Positions 45,001 to 53,269 of a stretch of DNA of 64,000 bases are shown one piece after another. A program made the translations under genes and the position numbers. The DNA lies in NCBI RefSeq assembly GCF_026213295.1, contig NC_079414.1, positions 11,162,362 to 11,226,361 on the forward strand, read 5' to 3'. The notes under the pieces are model-generated. The model was given only the letters and a program-made list of their open reading frames with translations, searched no databases and was not told the DNA's origin. Position 1 is the stretch's first letter; every line of letters starts with the position of its first letter. This DNA comes from Gadus chalcogrammus. Its lineage: Eukaryota > Chordata > Actinopteri > Gadiformes > Gadidae.

Positions 45001-48000
45001 CAACAACTGCTTCACCAACAACGGGAACTGCTGCACCCACAACTAGTACTGCAGCACCAACATTGACAACTGCTGCACCAACAACAGCAACTGCTGCACC
45101 AACAACGACAACTGCTTCCCCAACAACAACGACTGCTGCACCAACAACGACAATTGTGGTACCAACAACAACTGCTGCACCAACAACGACAACTGCTGTA
45201 CCAAGAACGACAACTACAGCAACAACAACAACAGCTGCACCAACCACAACTGCTAATCCAACAACGACAACTGCTGCCCCAACAACCACAACTGTTGCAC
45301 CAACAACGACAACTGCTGCACCAACAACGATAACTGCTGCACCAACTACAGCAACAACAACTGCTGCACCAACAACAACTGCTGCTCCAACAACCACAAC
45401 TGCTGCCCCAACAACCACAACTGCGGTACCAACAACGACAACTGCTGCCCCAACAACAACAACTGCGGTACCAACAACGACAACTGCTGCCCCAACAACA
45501 ACAACTGCGGCACCAACAACGACAACTGCTGCCCCAACAACAATGACTGCTGCACCAACAACCACAACTGCTGCACCAACAACCACAACTGCAGCACCTA
45601 CAACAACAACTGCTTCACTAACAACAACAACTGCTGCACCAACAACCACAACTGTAGCACCAACAACAACACCTGCTTCACCAACAACAATTGCTGCACC
45701 AACGACGACAACTGCTACACCAACAACGACAACAACTGCACCAACAACAACAACGGCTGCACCAAAAACAACAACGGCTGCACCAACAACGACAACTGCG
45801 GAACCAACAACGACAACTGCTGCCCCCACAACCACAACTGCTGCCCCAACAACCACAACTGCGGCACCAACAACGACAACTGCTGCCCCAACAACAACAA
45901 CTGCTGCACCAACAACCACAACTGCTGCCCCAACAACAACAACTGCGGCACCAACAACGACAACTGCTGCCCCAAAAACAACGACTGCTGCACCAACAAC
46001 CACAACTGCTGCACCAACAACAACAACTGCTTCACCAACAACAACAACAACTGCGGCACCAACAACGACAACTGCTGCACCCACAACTAGTACTGCAGCA
46101 CCAACGACGACAACTGCTGCACCAACCACAGCAACTGCTGCACCAACAACGACAACTGCTTCCCCAACAACAACGACTGCTGCACCAACAACGACAATTG
46201 TGGTACCAACAACAACTGCTGCACCAACAACGACAACTGCTGCACCAACAACGACAACTGCTGCCCAAACAACAATGACTGCTGCACCAACAACCACAAC
46301 TGCTTCACCAACAACAATAACTGCGGCACCAACAACGACAACTGCTGCCCCAACAACAATGACTGCTGCACCAACAACGACAACTGCGGCACCAACAACG
46401 ACAACTGCGGCACCAACAACAACTGCTGCATCAACAATGACAACTGCTTCCCCAACAACAACGACTGCTGCACCAACAACAACAACTGCTGCACCAACAA
46501 CAACTGCTGCCCCAACAACGACAACTGCTGTCCCAACAACCACAACTGCGGTACCAACAACGACGACTGCTTCACCAACAACGACAACTGCTTCCCCAAC
46601 AACAACAACTGCTGCACCAACAACGACAACTGCTGCCCCAACAACAACAACTGCGGCACCAACAACGACAACTGCTTCACAAACAACAACAACTGCGGCA
46701 CCAACAACGACAACTGCTTCACCAACAACAACAACTGCGGCACCAACAACGACAACTGCTTCACCAACAACAACTGCGGCACCAACAACTACAACTGCTG
46801 CACCAACAACAATGACTGCGGCACCAACCACCACAACTGCTGCACCAACAACCACAACTGTAGCACCAACAACAGCAACTGCTGCACCAACAACAACAAC
46901 TGCGGCACCAACAATGACAACTGCTGCACCCACAACTACAACTGTATCACCAACAACGACAACTGCTGCCCCAACAACCACGACTGCGGTACCAACAACG
47001 ACAACTGCTGCCCCAACAACAACAACTGCGGCACCAACAACCACAACTGCTGCTCCAACAACAACAACTGCTGCACCAACCACCACTACTGCGGCACCAA
47101 CAACGACAACTGCCGCCCCCACAACCGCGGCACTAACAACGACAACTGCTGCCCCAACAACCACAACTGCGGCAACAACAACGACAACTGCTGCCCAAAC
47201 AACAACGATTGCTGCACCAACAACGACATCTGTGGCACCAACAACGACAACTACTGCACCAACAACAAGAAGTTCTGCACCAACAATGACAACTGTTGCA
47301 CCAACAACAACAACTGCTGCATCAACAACGACAACTGCTGCACCAACAACGACAACTACAGAAACAACGACAACTGCTGCACCAACTACAACTGCTGCCC
47401 TAACAACCACAACTGCGGTACCAACAACGACAATTGCTGCCCCAACAACAACAACTGCGGCACCAACAACGACAACTGCTGCCCCAACAACAATGACTGC
47501 TGCACCAACAACTACTACTGCAGCACCAACAACGACAACTGCTTCACCAACCACCACAACTGCTGCACCAACAACCACAACTGTAGCACCAACAACAGCA
47601 ACTGATGCACCAACAACAACAACTGCGGCACCAACAACGACAACTGCTGCACCCACAACTAATACTGCAGCACCAACGACGACAACGGTTGCACCAACGA
47701 CTACAACTGTATCACCAACAACGACAACTGCTGCCCCAACAACCACAACTGCGGTACCAACAACGACAACTGCTGCCCCAACAACAACAACTGCGGCACC
47801 AACAACGACAACTGCTGCCCCAACAACAATGACTGCTGCACCAACAACCACAACTGCTGCACCAACAACAACGACTGCGGCACCAACCACCACAACTGCT
47901 GCACCAACAACCAAAACTGTGATACCAACAACAACCACAACTGTATCACCAACAACGACAACTGCTGCCCAAACAACAACAACTGCGGTACCAACAACGA

Positions 48001-49314
48001 CAACTGCTACCCCAACAACAACAACTGCGGCACCAACATCGACAACTGCTGCCCCAACAACAACGACTGCTGCACCAACAACGCCAACTGCGGTACCAAC
48101 AACAACAACTGCGGCACCAACAACGACAACTGCTGCACAAACAACTACTACTGCAGCACCAACAACGACAACTGCTGCACCAACAACAACGACTGCTGCA
48201 CCAACAACGACAACTACTGCACCAACAACAACAAGTGCTGCACCAACAACGACAACAGCAGCACGTAAAACGACAACTGCTGCCCTCACTACCACAACTG
48301 CGGCACTAACAACGACAACTGCGGCACCAACAAAGACAACTGCTGCACCAACAACGACAACTGTGGTACCAACAACTGCTGCACCAACAACGACAACTGC
48401 TGCACCAACAACGACAACTGTTGCACAAACAACGAAAACTGCTGCACCAACAACGACAACTACAGCAACAACAACAACTGCGGCACAAACAACAACAACT
48501 GCTGCACCAACCACCACAACTGCTGCACCAACCACCACAACTGTAGCACCAACAACAGCAACTGCTGCACCAACAACAACAACAACTGCGGCACCAACAA
48601 CGACAACTGCTGCAACCATAACTAATACTGCAGCACCAACGACGACAACTGTTGCACCAACGACTACAACTGTATCACCAACAACGACAACTGCTGCCCA
48701 AACATCCACAACTGCGGTACCAACAACGACAACTGCTGCCCCAACTACAACAACTACGGCACCAACAACGACAACTGCTGCCCCAACAACAACAACTGCG
48801 GCACCAACAACGACAACTGCTGCCCCAACAACAATGACTGCTGCCCCAATAACCACAACTGTAGCACCATCAACAACGACTGCACTACCAACCACCACAA
48901 CTGCTGCACCAACAACAATGACTGCGGCACCAACCACCACAATTGCTGCACCAACAACCAAAACTGTAGCACCAACAACAACAACTGCGGCATCAACAAC
49001 GACAACTGCATCACCAACGACGACAACTGCTACACCAACAACGACAACAACTGCACCAACAACAACAACGGCTGCACCAACAACAACAACGGCTGCACCA
49101 ACGACGACCACTGCGGAACCAACAACGACAACTGCTGCACCAACGACAAGCGCTGCACGAACAACGACATCTGCTGCACTAACAACCACAACTGCTGTAC
49201 CAACAACAGCAACTGTAGCACCAACAACAACAGTTTCACCAACCATGTCCACTGAAGGACCAACAGAGCGACATCCAACAGATGTTGTTGTGGCCTCTTC
49301 TAATAATGTTGCAA
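2..49314 (+). CDS. Giant threonine-rich mucin exon (5'-partial PTS domain)
   Basis: This is the mucin (Pro/Thr/Ser) region of a cell-surface or secreted mucin, presumably a densely O-glycosylated rod. The Thr frame is open from base 2 and runs unbroken to about 6,580 (roughly 2,190 codons). It continues, with single-base frame breaks, to the 100-N gap, and is again open from about 36,500 to the splice donor at 49,315 (GTACGT). About 16,400 residues lie within the window. Zone 1 is T/A/G/P/K/E-rich; zone 2 is an AAPTTTT array. There are no Cys-rich (CysD or VWD) modules and essentially no Cys in the Thr frame. The coding strand is fixed by the downstream SEA exons, whose phase fits this frame (one leftover base at the donor). 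The start codon and signal peptide lie outside the window. The + strand is extremely A+C-rich. An uninterrupted giant exon is typical of mucin PTS domains. I do not recognise an orthologue and give no symbol. The split into one exon is uncertain across the gap and across the indel-rich parts. Confidence 0.8.
7558..13340 (+). repeat. Three tandem copies of a ~1.99-kb higher-order repeat
   Basis: Copies begin at the marker GTGGGACTAACAAAAACTGC near 7,558, 9,547 and 11,532, giving spacings of 1,989 and 1,985 bp. The last copy is cut short near 13,340. An independent marker, GTGACAGCTGCAG, falls at 7,904, 9,893 and 11,878, giving the same spacing. Copies share private variants absent from the rest of the array ('TTVGATSTL', 'TSGNTTTTGG', 'TEIKTTTAAEP'), which shows recent tandem amplification. 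Small spacing differences come from single-base indels in A-runs. A fourth, single copy lies near 29,776-31,590 inside the second super-repeat. Confidence 0.85.
17900..22400 (+). repeat. Pair of ~1.5-kb blocks repeated at 2.94-kb spacing
   Basis: The private variant CCTGAAGG...CCTCGGAACC with 'EPPTTTSGG' occurs near 18,150 and again near 21,092. A second private stretch (AACAATAGG preceded by CCCAAATT) occurs at about 19,255 and about 22,195. Both give an offset close to 2,940 bp. This is a local duplication, younger than the bulk of the array. Both copies are rich in single-base frame breaks, and the breaks are not at the same places. Confidence 0.65.
23800..35900 (+). repeat. Second super-copy of the zone-1 array
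   Basis: The order of rare variants here repeats that of about 1.5-15.4 kb. The 'TKNPAGPSTKG' variant at 4,012 recurs at 26,197 (offset about 22.19 kb). The 'VGLTKTARTITS' start at 7,558 recurs at 29,776 (offset about 22.22 kb). The 'TTKADPKTTT' variant at 13,989 recurs at 32,231 (offset about 18.24 kb). The drop in offset, about 3.98 kb, equals two copies of the 1.99-kb unit. The rare 'VAHKT' block at about 23,648 recurs at about 35,392, near the gap, so the end of this super-copy resembles sequence just upstream of its start. Junction positions are approximate. Confidence 0.75.
35933..36032. other. Assembly gap (100 N)
   Basis: Exactly 100 undetermined bases, the conventional size for a gap of unknown length. 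Zone-1 sequence stops on the left and the unrelated 21-bp zone-2 array starts on the right, so the transition between the two repeat types is not observed. Sequence on both edges carries frame-breaking indels: several between 35,280 and 35,900, and again between 36,045 and 36,500. Confidence 0.99.
36033..49245 (+). repeat. PTS zone 2: 21-bp AAPTTTT tandem array
   Basis: About 620 copies of a 21-bp unit that encodes Ala-Ala-Pro-Thr-Thr-Thr-Thr (for example GCTGCACCAACAACGACAACT). Variants have V, S, T, G, E or I at the second Ala position, and shorter (AAPTT) or longer Thr runs. Charged residues are nearly absent. From about 36,500 to the end the Thr frame has no break over some 12.8 kb, a sharp contrast with zone 1. 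Block duplications are visible. The private words CTGCTATACC (40,531 and 42,475) and ACTCACAACTAG (41,021 and 43,070) recur about 2 kb apart, and an 'ACACCTGCTTCACC' block occurs near 44,178, 44,697 and 45,669. Confidence 0.95.
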
Positions 49315-49757
49315 GTACGTCTAACAATAGTGTTGCAATTTTACTCAGTAATACTTGCTATTGTGATTAACACTAAAACATTAACATCTTCTGCAATGAG
49401 TAGAACATGGCACTTTCTTATTTTAATCTCAGCAACCCTTAATGTTCTCTCTTCATCCTTATCGAAGAGATGCACACATTAAATCAAATATACTAATATT
49501 AAGTATAGTATTAAGTTAATTTATAATCAGAAATGATTTGATGAAGATTAAATTGTCATAAACGCTGCAGAACTTAGTCAAACAACATTAATGAATAGTA
49601 TAGATAAGTTGGAAGTATAGAGTGAAGCAAACCTAGTCATAGCATGAAAATTAAGTCAATGTTATCGTTCAAGCAATTAGAAATCATTATTCAAATACTA
49701 ATTCATATGCAACGTAGACATATTGGCTCTAACACAATTTGTTTGGTTAATTTAAAG
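49315..49757 (+). other. Intron 1 (443 bp, phase 1)
   Basis: The donor GTACGT follows codon base 1 (A) and the acceptor is TTTAAAG. Joining gives an ACA (Thr) codon and keeps the frame. If unspliced, the frame reads on to a stop at 49,368-49,370 and adds a short tail (SNNSVAILLSNTCYCD). Large parts of this intron resemble intron 4 (50,621-50,914), including both splice-site neighbourhoods. Confidence 0.85.
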
Positions 49758-50149
49758 CAACCCCAACCACGGCTGGACCCATTACAGCTACACTAGCTCA
49801 TTCAACTACACCTGGACCCACTACAATTAAAACTACACCTGGACCCAGTACAACTACACTTGGACCCACTACCACCATCACTACACCTGGAACCACTACC
49901 ATTGCAGCTATACCTGATCTCACTACCACTTCAACTACACCTGGAACCACTACCACGACAACTCAATCTGTACCAACTACAACTACACCTGTACCCATTG
50001 CAGCTACTACACCTGACTCTACAGAGTCTCCTGCAGCAGGCGAAGGCACTTTGGATTTAAATTTCAGTTTGAGACGCACATTTCAAAGCTCTTTGTCGGA
50101 TTCTACTTCCCCAGCATATCGGGTGCTGGCTAATGAAGTCACAAGAGAG
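49758..50149 (+). CDS. Mucin exon 2: TPGPTT linker and start of SEA domain
   Basis: 392 nt, entered in phase 1 and left in phase 0 (donor GAG|GTGAGA). The first roughly 94 codons are a third style of PTS sequence, with recurring T-T-P-G-P/T-T-T words and a few hydrophobic residues; this is unlike both upstream arrays. From about 50,039 (Gly-Glu-Gly-Thr-Leu) it becomes a non-repetitive, mixed-composition segment. Its pattern fits SEA beta-1 and helix-1: a hydrophobic strand, F-x-x-x-L, then S-P-A-Y-x-x-L-x-x-E-V. One N-glycosylation sequon (Asn-Phe-Ser) is present. The acceptor is weakly pyrimidine-rich, but the frame and the match with the next exons support it. Confidence 0.85.
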
Positions 50150-50617
50150 GTGAGATAATCATGTTTTTTATTATGTTTGCATTAGCCCTATATACTTACA
50201 ATACTGTACATGTTATATTCCATAATATACATGTTTTTAATTATTTACTTTAGGTCAACAGAGGCTTCAGATCCGTGTTTCCACGCACGTATTCCCGATG
50301 TCTAATACGGTCTTTCAGGTAAGCATTTCATTCTCTTCCTCAATTTACATATTAATAATTAATTTTAAATTCCTGTTCTTTTTCAACATTATTATTATAA
50401 ATAATACAATTTTGAAAATGTAATATATGATAAACTTTTAACCTATTTTTTGCTGACTTTCTATGTTTTTCTAGTAATGGCTCAATTCGTGTGAATATGA
50501 CTCTGGTCTACCATAACCAATCAGTGGTTCCAAATGGAATGACGGCAGAACAGGTATTCATAAGTGTCGTAACCATGGGCATCACCAACCTCAACGTGAA
50601 TGTTTCTACAATTAACG
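50039..50617 (+). other. SEA domain (spans exons 2-4, interrupted by two introns)
   Basis: About 105 residues after splicing. Ordered SEA signatures are visible: F-x-x-x-L and S-P-A-Y in the first part, V-x-x-x-F-x-S-V-F in the middle, then S-F-S-N-G-S-I-R-V and a final beta/alpha segment. In known mucins this domain sits between the O-glycosylated region and the membrane anchor, and it self-cleaves into a non-covalent heterodimer. Here the position is the same: after the PTS arrays and before a hydrophobic C-terminus. Cleavage competence is inferred from the motif only. Confidence 0.85.
50254..50318 (+). CDS. Mucin exon 3: middle of SEA domain
   Basis: 65 nt, phase 0 in and phase 2 out. It lies between the acceptor TTTACTTTAG and the donor CAG|GTAAGC. 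It encodes about 21 residues (V-N-R-G-F-R-S-V-F ... C-L-I-R-S-F). In SEA domains this region holds the second helix and the strand leading to the cleavage loop (pattern V..F..F ... v..F..GS). It contains the single Cys of the domain. The length and both splice sites are clean, and it is too short to stand out as an open frame on its own. Confidence 0.85.
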
Positions 50618-50620
50618 CAA
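50475..50620 (+). CDS. Mucin exon 4: SEA domain C-terminal half with G-S-I-x-V motif
   Basis: 146 nt, with acceptor TTTTTCTAG and donor GCA A|GTAAGT. It completes the Ser codon from exon 3 and reads N-G-S-I-R-V-N-M-T-L-V-Y. This is the SEA autoproteolysis-type turn, in which cleavage occurs between Gly and Ser in G-S-[VI]-x-V of known SEA mucins such as MUC1. It is followed by the last strands and helix (M-T-A-E-Q-V-F ... L-N-V-N-V-S). Four N-x-S/T sequons are visible (NGS, NMT, NQS, NVS), one directly at the cleavage turn. Leaves in phase 1. Confidence 0.87.
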
Positions 50621-50914
50621 GTAAGTTTAACACTAGAATTTAAAGCATTGCAGCATTAACGAGTAGTGCTGGCTATTGTGATTAAAACATATCTGCTAAC
50701 AGCATTAAAGAAATATGTTGATTTAATCTTGGTGAATGTTCTCTCTTGATAATGTAGAAAAAATACAATATCTAAGTCAAGAATTTACTTAATTTATAAT
50801 CAGAAGATTAGTCAGGATTTTTGCCTGAGCATTTTGAAATCACAGTTTAAATACTTATTCACATCTAGTGCAGACATATGGGATCTAACGCAATGTCTTT
50901 GGTTACTTTAACAG
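50621..50914 (+). other. Intron 4 (294 bp, phase 1), related to intron 1
   Basis: Donor GTAAGT, acceptor TTTAACAG. It shares ordered blocks with intron 1: 'CTATTGTGATTAA', 'AATGTTCTCTCTT', 'TTAATTTATAATCAGAA', and the final roughly 65 bp before the acceptor (AAATACT-ATTCA ... GACATAT ... TCTAAC-CAAT ... TTTGGTTA). Both introns are phase 1 and both following exons begin CAAC...GGACCCA. Confidence 0.85.
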
Positions 50915-51018
50915 CAACAATCACCTCAGGAGGACCCACTCTGAAAATGACCATCACAACTGCATTCTGTTTGCCTTTCTTCTTGACGGTCATCAAAGGA
51001 ATGTTGTCCAGTACATAG
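50915..51018 (+). CDS. Mucin exon 5: C-terminal hydrophobic tail and stop
   Basis: 104 nt ending at TAG (51,016-51,018). It encodes about 33 residues: a short polar part with Ser-Gly-Gly, then a hydrophobic stretch (M-T-I-T-T-A-F-C-L-P-F-F-L-T-V-I) and a small polar end (K-G-M-L-S-S-T). The lack of a cytoplasmic domain, the short hydrophobic run, and the small residues (S-G-G) about ten residues before it suggest a GPI-attachment signal. A short transmembrane anchor is the alternative. No further in-frame exon was found before the likely poly(A) signal, but an alternative last exon cannot be excluded. Confidence 0.75.
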
Positions 51019-51548
51019 AACCCCCATGTCTTGTATTATGTGGAATGTTGAGTTACTTTTTTATTAGAATATATTGTTTTTATTATTCCAATAACCAATG
51101 AAATCAAGAACCAGTACTTCCCCACATACCAGCTTGAGTTGGAGAGTGAGTTCAAACAACGCTTTAAACTTTATTTAAGCTTAATTGTTTTTCTGGAGCA
51201 GGGTCTACTGAAAGGGGCTCAGGGGCACAAATAGCCTAGCACTTCCCATAAGTCGCCATAAGAGGTCTTATAGAGACCTAATAGAGAACTGAACATATTT
51301 ACTTGGACTATCAGACCTGTGGGACTGTGTGTACTAGAGTTACTCTTATAGAACACTGCATAGATGCACTTTTGTATGTGCGATATCTCGGCTGCTATCA
51401 AATGGTTATATCTTCAAATTGAATATGTTACAGTTCAATATGTATTGTTTAAAGGTTACTGCAAATAACTATATTTTATTTATATATTTAGCCTCTTATA
51501 GTTTGTGTTATGTTTTGGCACTGATTCTGATGATGTTCCTTCAATAAA
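51019..51548 (+). other. Probable 3'UTR
   Basis: A/T-rich sequence with no supportable coding frame, between the mucin stop codon and the first strong AATAAA. A minus-strand open frame of 60 codons here (51,219-51,401) has no recognisable features. Confidence 0.5.
51543..51548 (+). promoter_or_regulatory. Candidate poly(A) signal AATAAA
   Basis: AATAAA in the context TTCAATAAAAACG, about 525 bp after the stop codon. A T/G-rich stretch follows within about 100 bp. It is the first canonical hexamer downstream of the stop. Confidence 0.5.
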
Positions 51549-51922
51549 AACGTTTCTAGAGAACCCCGGTCTACGTTTCTTCTTCTACCCACAAAAATAC
51601 AACAGACTAGGCCGTCCGGTTTTTGTGAGGCAGTTTATGTTCACCATTGCTTTGCCAAAAAGTGTGTGACAAAGGTTTCTTTTATGCATACATTATGTTT
51701 GATAAGATTATAAAGATTGATTAATAACTCCTCAAAGGTTTTTGAAGCGTAAAAAAATAAGATTTTCAAAAGACTACAATTATCAACATTGAGGGTTGAA
51801 GCCCTGAAGCATCAGGTGGATATATATATATATATATAGGGTTAGGCAGAAATGGGAAACTGATCAGGAGTCAGGTCAGGTTGTGATGGTAGTGGACCCC
51901 CAAAATCCTCGAGCATCGAGGA
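51549..51922. other. Intergenic, no gene seen
   Basis: Unique-looking A/T-rich sequence that contains a (TA)n run. No coding frame, RNA gene or clear transposon end was seen. Confidence 0.5.
51819..51838. repeat. (TA)10 microsatellite
   Basis: Uninterrupted alternating T/A, 20 bp. Confidence 0.9.
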
Positions 51923-52738
51923 TGTCAAATGTCTGACCAACCTCAGTGAATTCAGCGTAATTTCAAAATGGTTGGATTCCGTGTAGTAGGCTAAACAGAC
52001 TGCGGCGATCGAAACTGAATTCGTTAAAGTGAATAAATGCGTGTGGTAAAACGCCTGTGTTTAAATTAGAACAAATTAGTTCCAAATTAAAAGTAAAAAC
52101 AATATAATCGAAAATGCAGCACTCTTAAGGGTTTCCCATTATCGATTAATTGCATTGTGTTCTGATTAGATTAGGCAAGGCAAGGAAACTTTATTTATCT
52201 AGCACTTTTCATACACGAGGCAGACTCAAAGTGCTTGGGCTACAATACAATGAAATTATAAAATAAAAAGATAAGTAAAGGAAAACCAAGGTCAAATTAA
52301 AATAAAACTGCATACAATAAAATTAAAAAATATCCTATAATAGCAAAGTTAAAAAAGGCATTATAGAAAGTGCAATGTTTTTAAGATTTAGCAGGAAGCT
52401 AAAGCTAACAGAAAAGTCTTCAGTCTTGTTTTAAAAGTGTTGTCAGAGTTAGGGCAAGCCTTGATTAATCTTCAATATGCCTACATGTTTTGATAGGCCT
52501 AATGTTTAATACAGTTATATGGGCCTATGTTATAATGCATCCAGAGCAAGGTACGTTTTATTACTCTGTTTTCTGGGAATAATTGACGCAAGCAGAAACC
52601 AGAAAACAAGCCGTTTTTTCGTTTTGACAAGAAAACGAAAATCTAAATTTCAGTTCGTTTATTCGTTTTTTGGTTCTTACAGAGCGAAACGAATTTACCA
52701 CTCAATATCTGGTTTCCGCCGGTGGGCGGGTCCTCTTA

Positions 52739-53269
52739 ATGGCGCATTTCCACTGCAGGGGGCGGAACGGATCGGATCGCAAAGGTGCGGGTCGGATCGC
52801 GTTTCCACCGCCAAAAGTGGGCGTGACCCGGACTTTGCCGTACCCGTTCCGACCCCATTCTAGGGACTCCTCCGTTGCGGTACCCAAAACGAGACCAGAC
52901 GCCTGAAAGGGTACCCTGGAATTCTAGCTACACCCCCCCTCCGTTGATTGGTCGAGAGAATCGTCACTTCCGGGTGACGCGGGGATAAAAACAAACAAAC
53001 AGTAGCCTCTAGGTATTATTCTTTACAATTAACATGTCGCGTAAAAAGCTTGCTTGGGCGAACAAGGAGGTGGAGACGTTCGTCTGCATTCTTGCCGAGG
53101 AAGACGTTGTTTACGATGTTTACGTAGCTGCCGCGGCATCCGGCCTACCACCAAGGGTACTGTCGGCAGTGGAAACGCGACCTCGGAACTGAGCTGGGCT
53201 ATACTGCCCCCTCCCTACCGCCCCTTTGCGATCCGATCCGTTCCGCACCCTGCAGTGGAAACGCGGCAT
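52739..53269. mobile_element. 531-bp TA-target DNA element nested in the left foldback arm
   Basis: The terminal inverted repeats begin ATGGCGCATTTCCACTGCAG (left) and ATGCCGCGTTTCCACTGCAG (right, reverse complement), extending through GCGGAACGGATCGG. They are flanked by TA on both sides (52,737-52,738 and 53,270-53,271). The right foldback arm keeps the empty site near 56,628 (CCTCTTATTGG in reverse complement), which proves the insertion point. It encodes a short Myb/SANT-like fragment, suggesting a relative of PIF/Harbinger or ISL2EU-type elements; the 2-bp TA target fits the latter better. Confidence 0.85.
53034..53192 (+). pseudogene. Myb/SANT-like N-terminal fragment inside the TA-target element
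   Basis: A 52-codon frame from ATG to TGA. It starts M-S-R-K-K-L-A-W-A-N-K-E-V-E-T-F, with the pattern W-x-x-x-E-V-x-x-F-x-x-I-L-x-E-E typical of the first helix of Myb/SANT-like DNA-binding proteins carried by PIF/Harbinger-type transposons. The frame closes soon after, in the right terminal repeat. A shifted frame continues with W-K-R-D-L-like residues. It is a remnant and not a functional protein. The assignment is by pattern only. Confidence 0.45.

Noticed and set aside
36033..49245. Antifreeze glycoprotein (Thr-Ala-Ala repeat) gene
   Set aside because: The unit is Ala-Ala-Pro with four Thr, not a Thr-Ala-Ala tripeptide. There are no cleavable spacers, and a SEA domain follows.
1..49245. 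CRISPR-like regular repeats
   Set aside because: There are no unique spacers; the period is codon-based and the sequence is a eukaryotic coding array.
36053..49327. 4,424-codon minus-strand frame in zone 2 as a gene
   Set aside because: Reverse reading of the AAPTTTT array. The SEA exons and splice sites fix the coding strand as plus.
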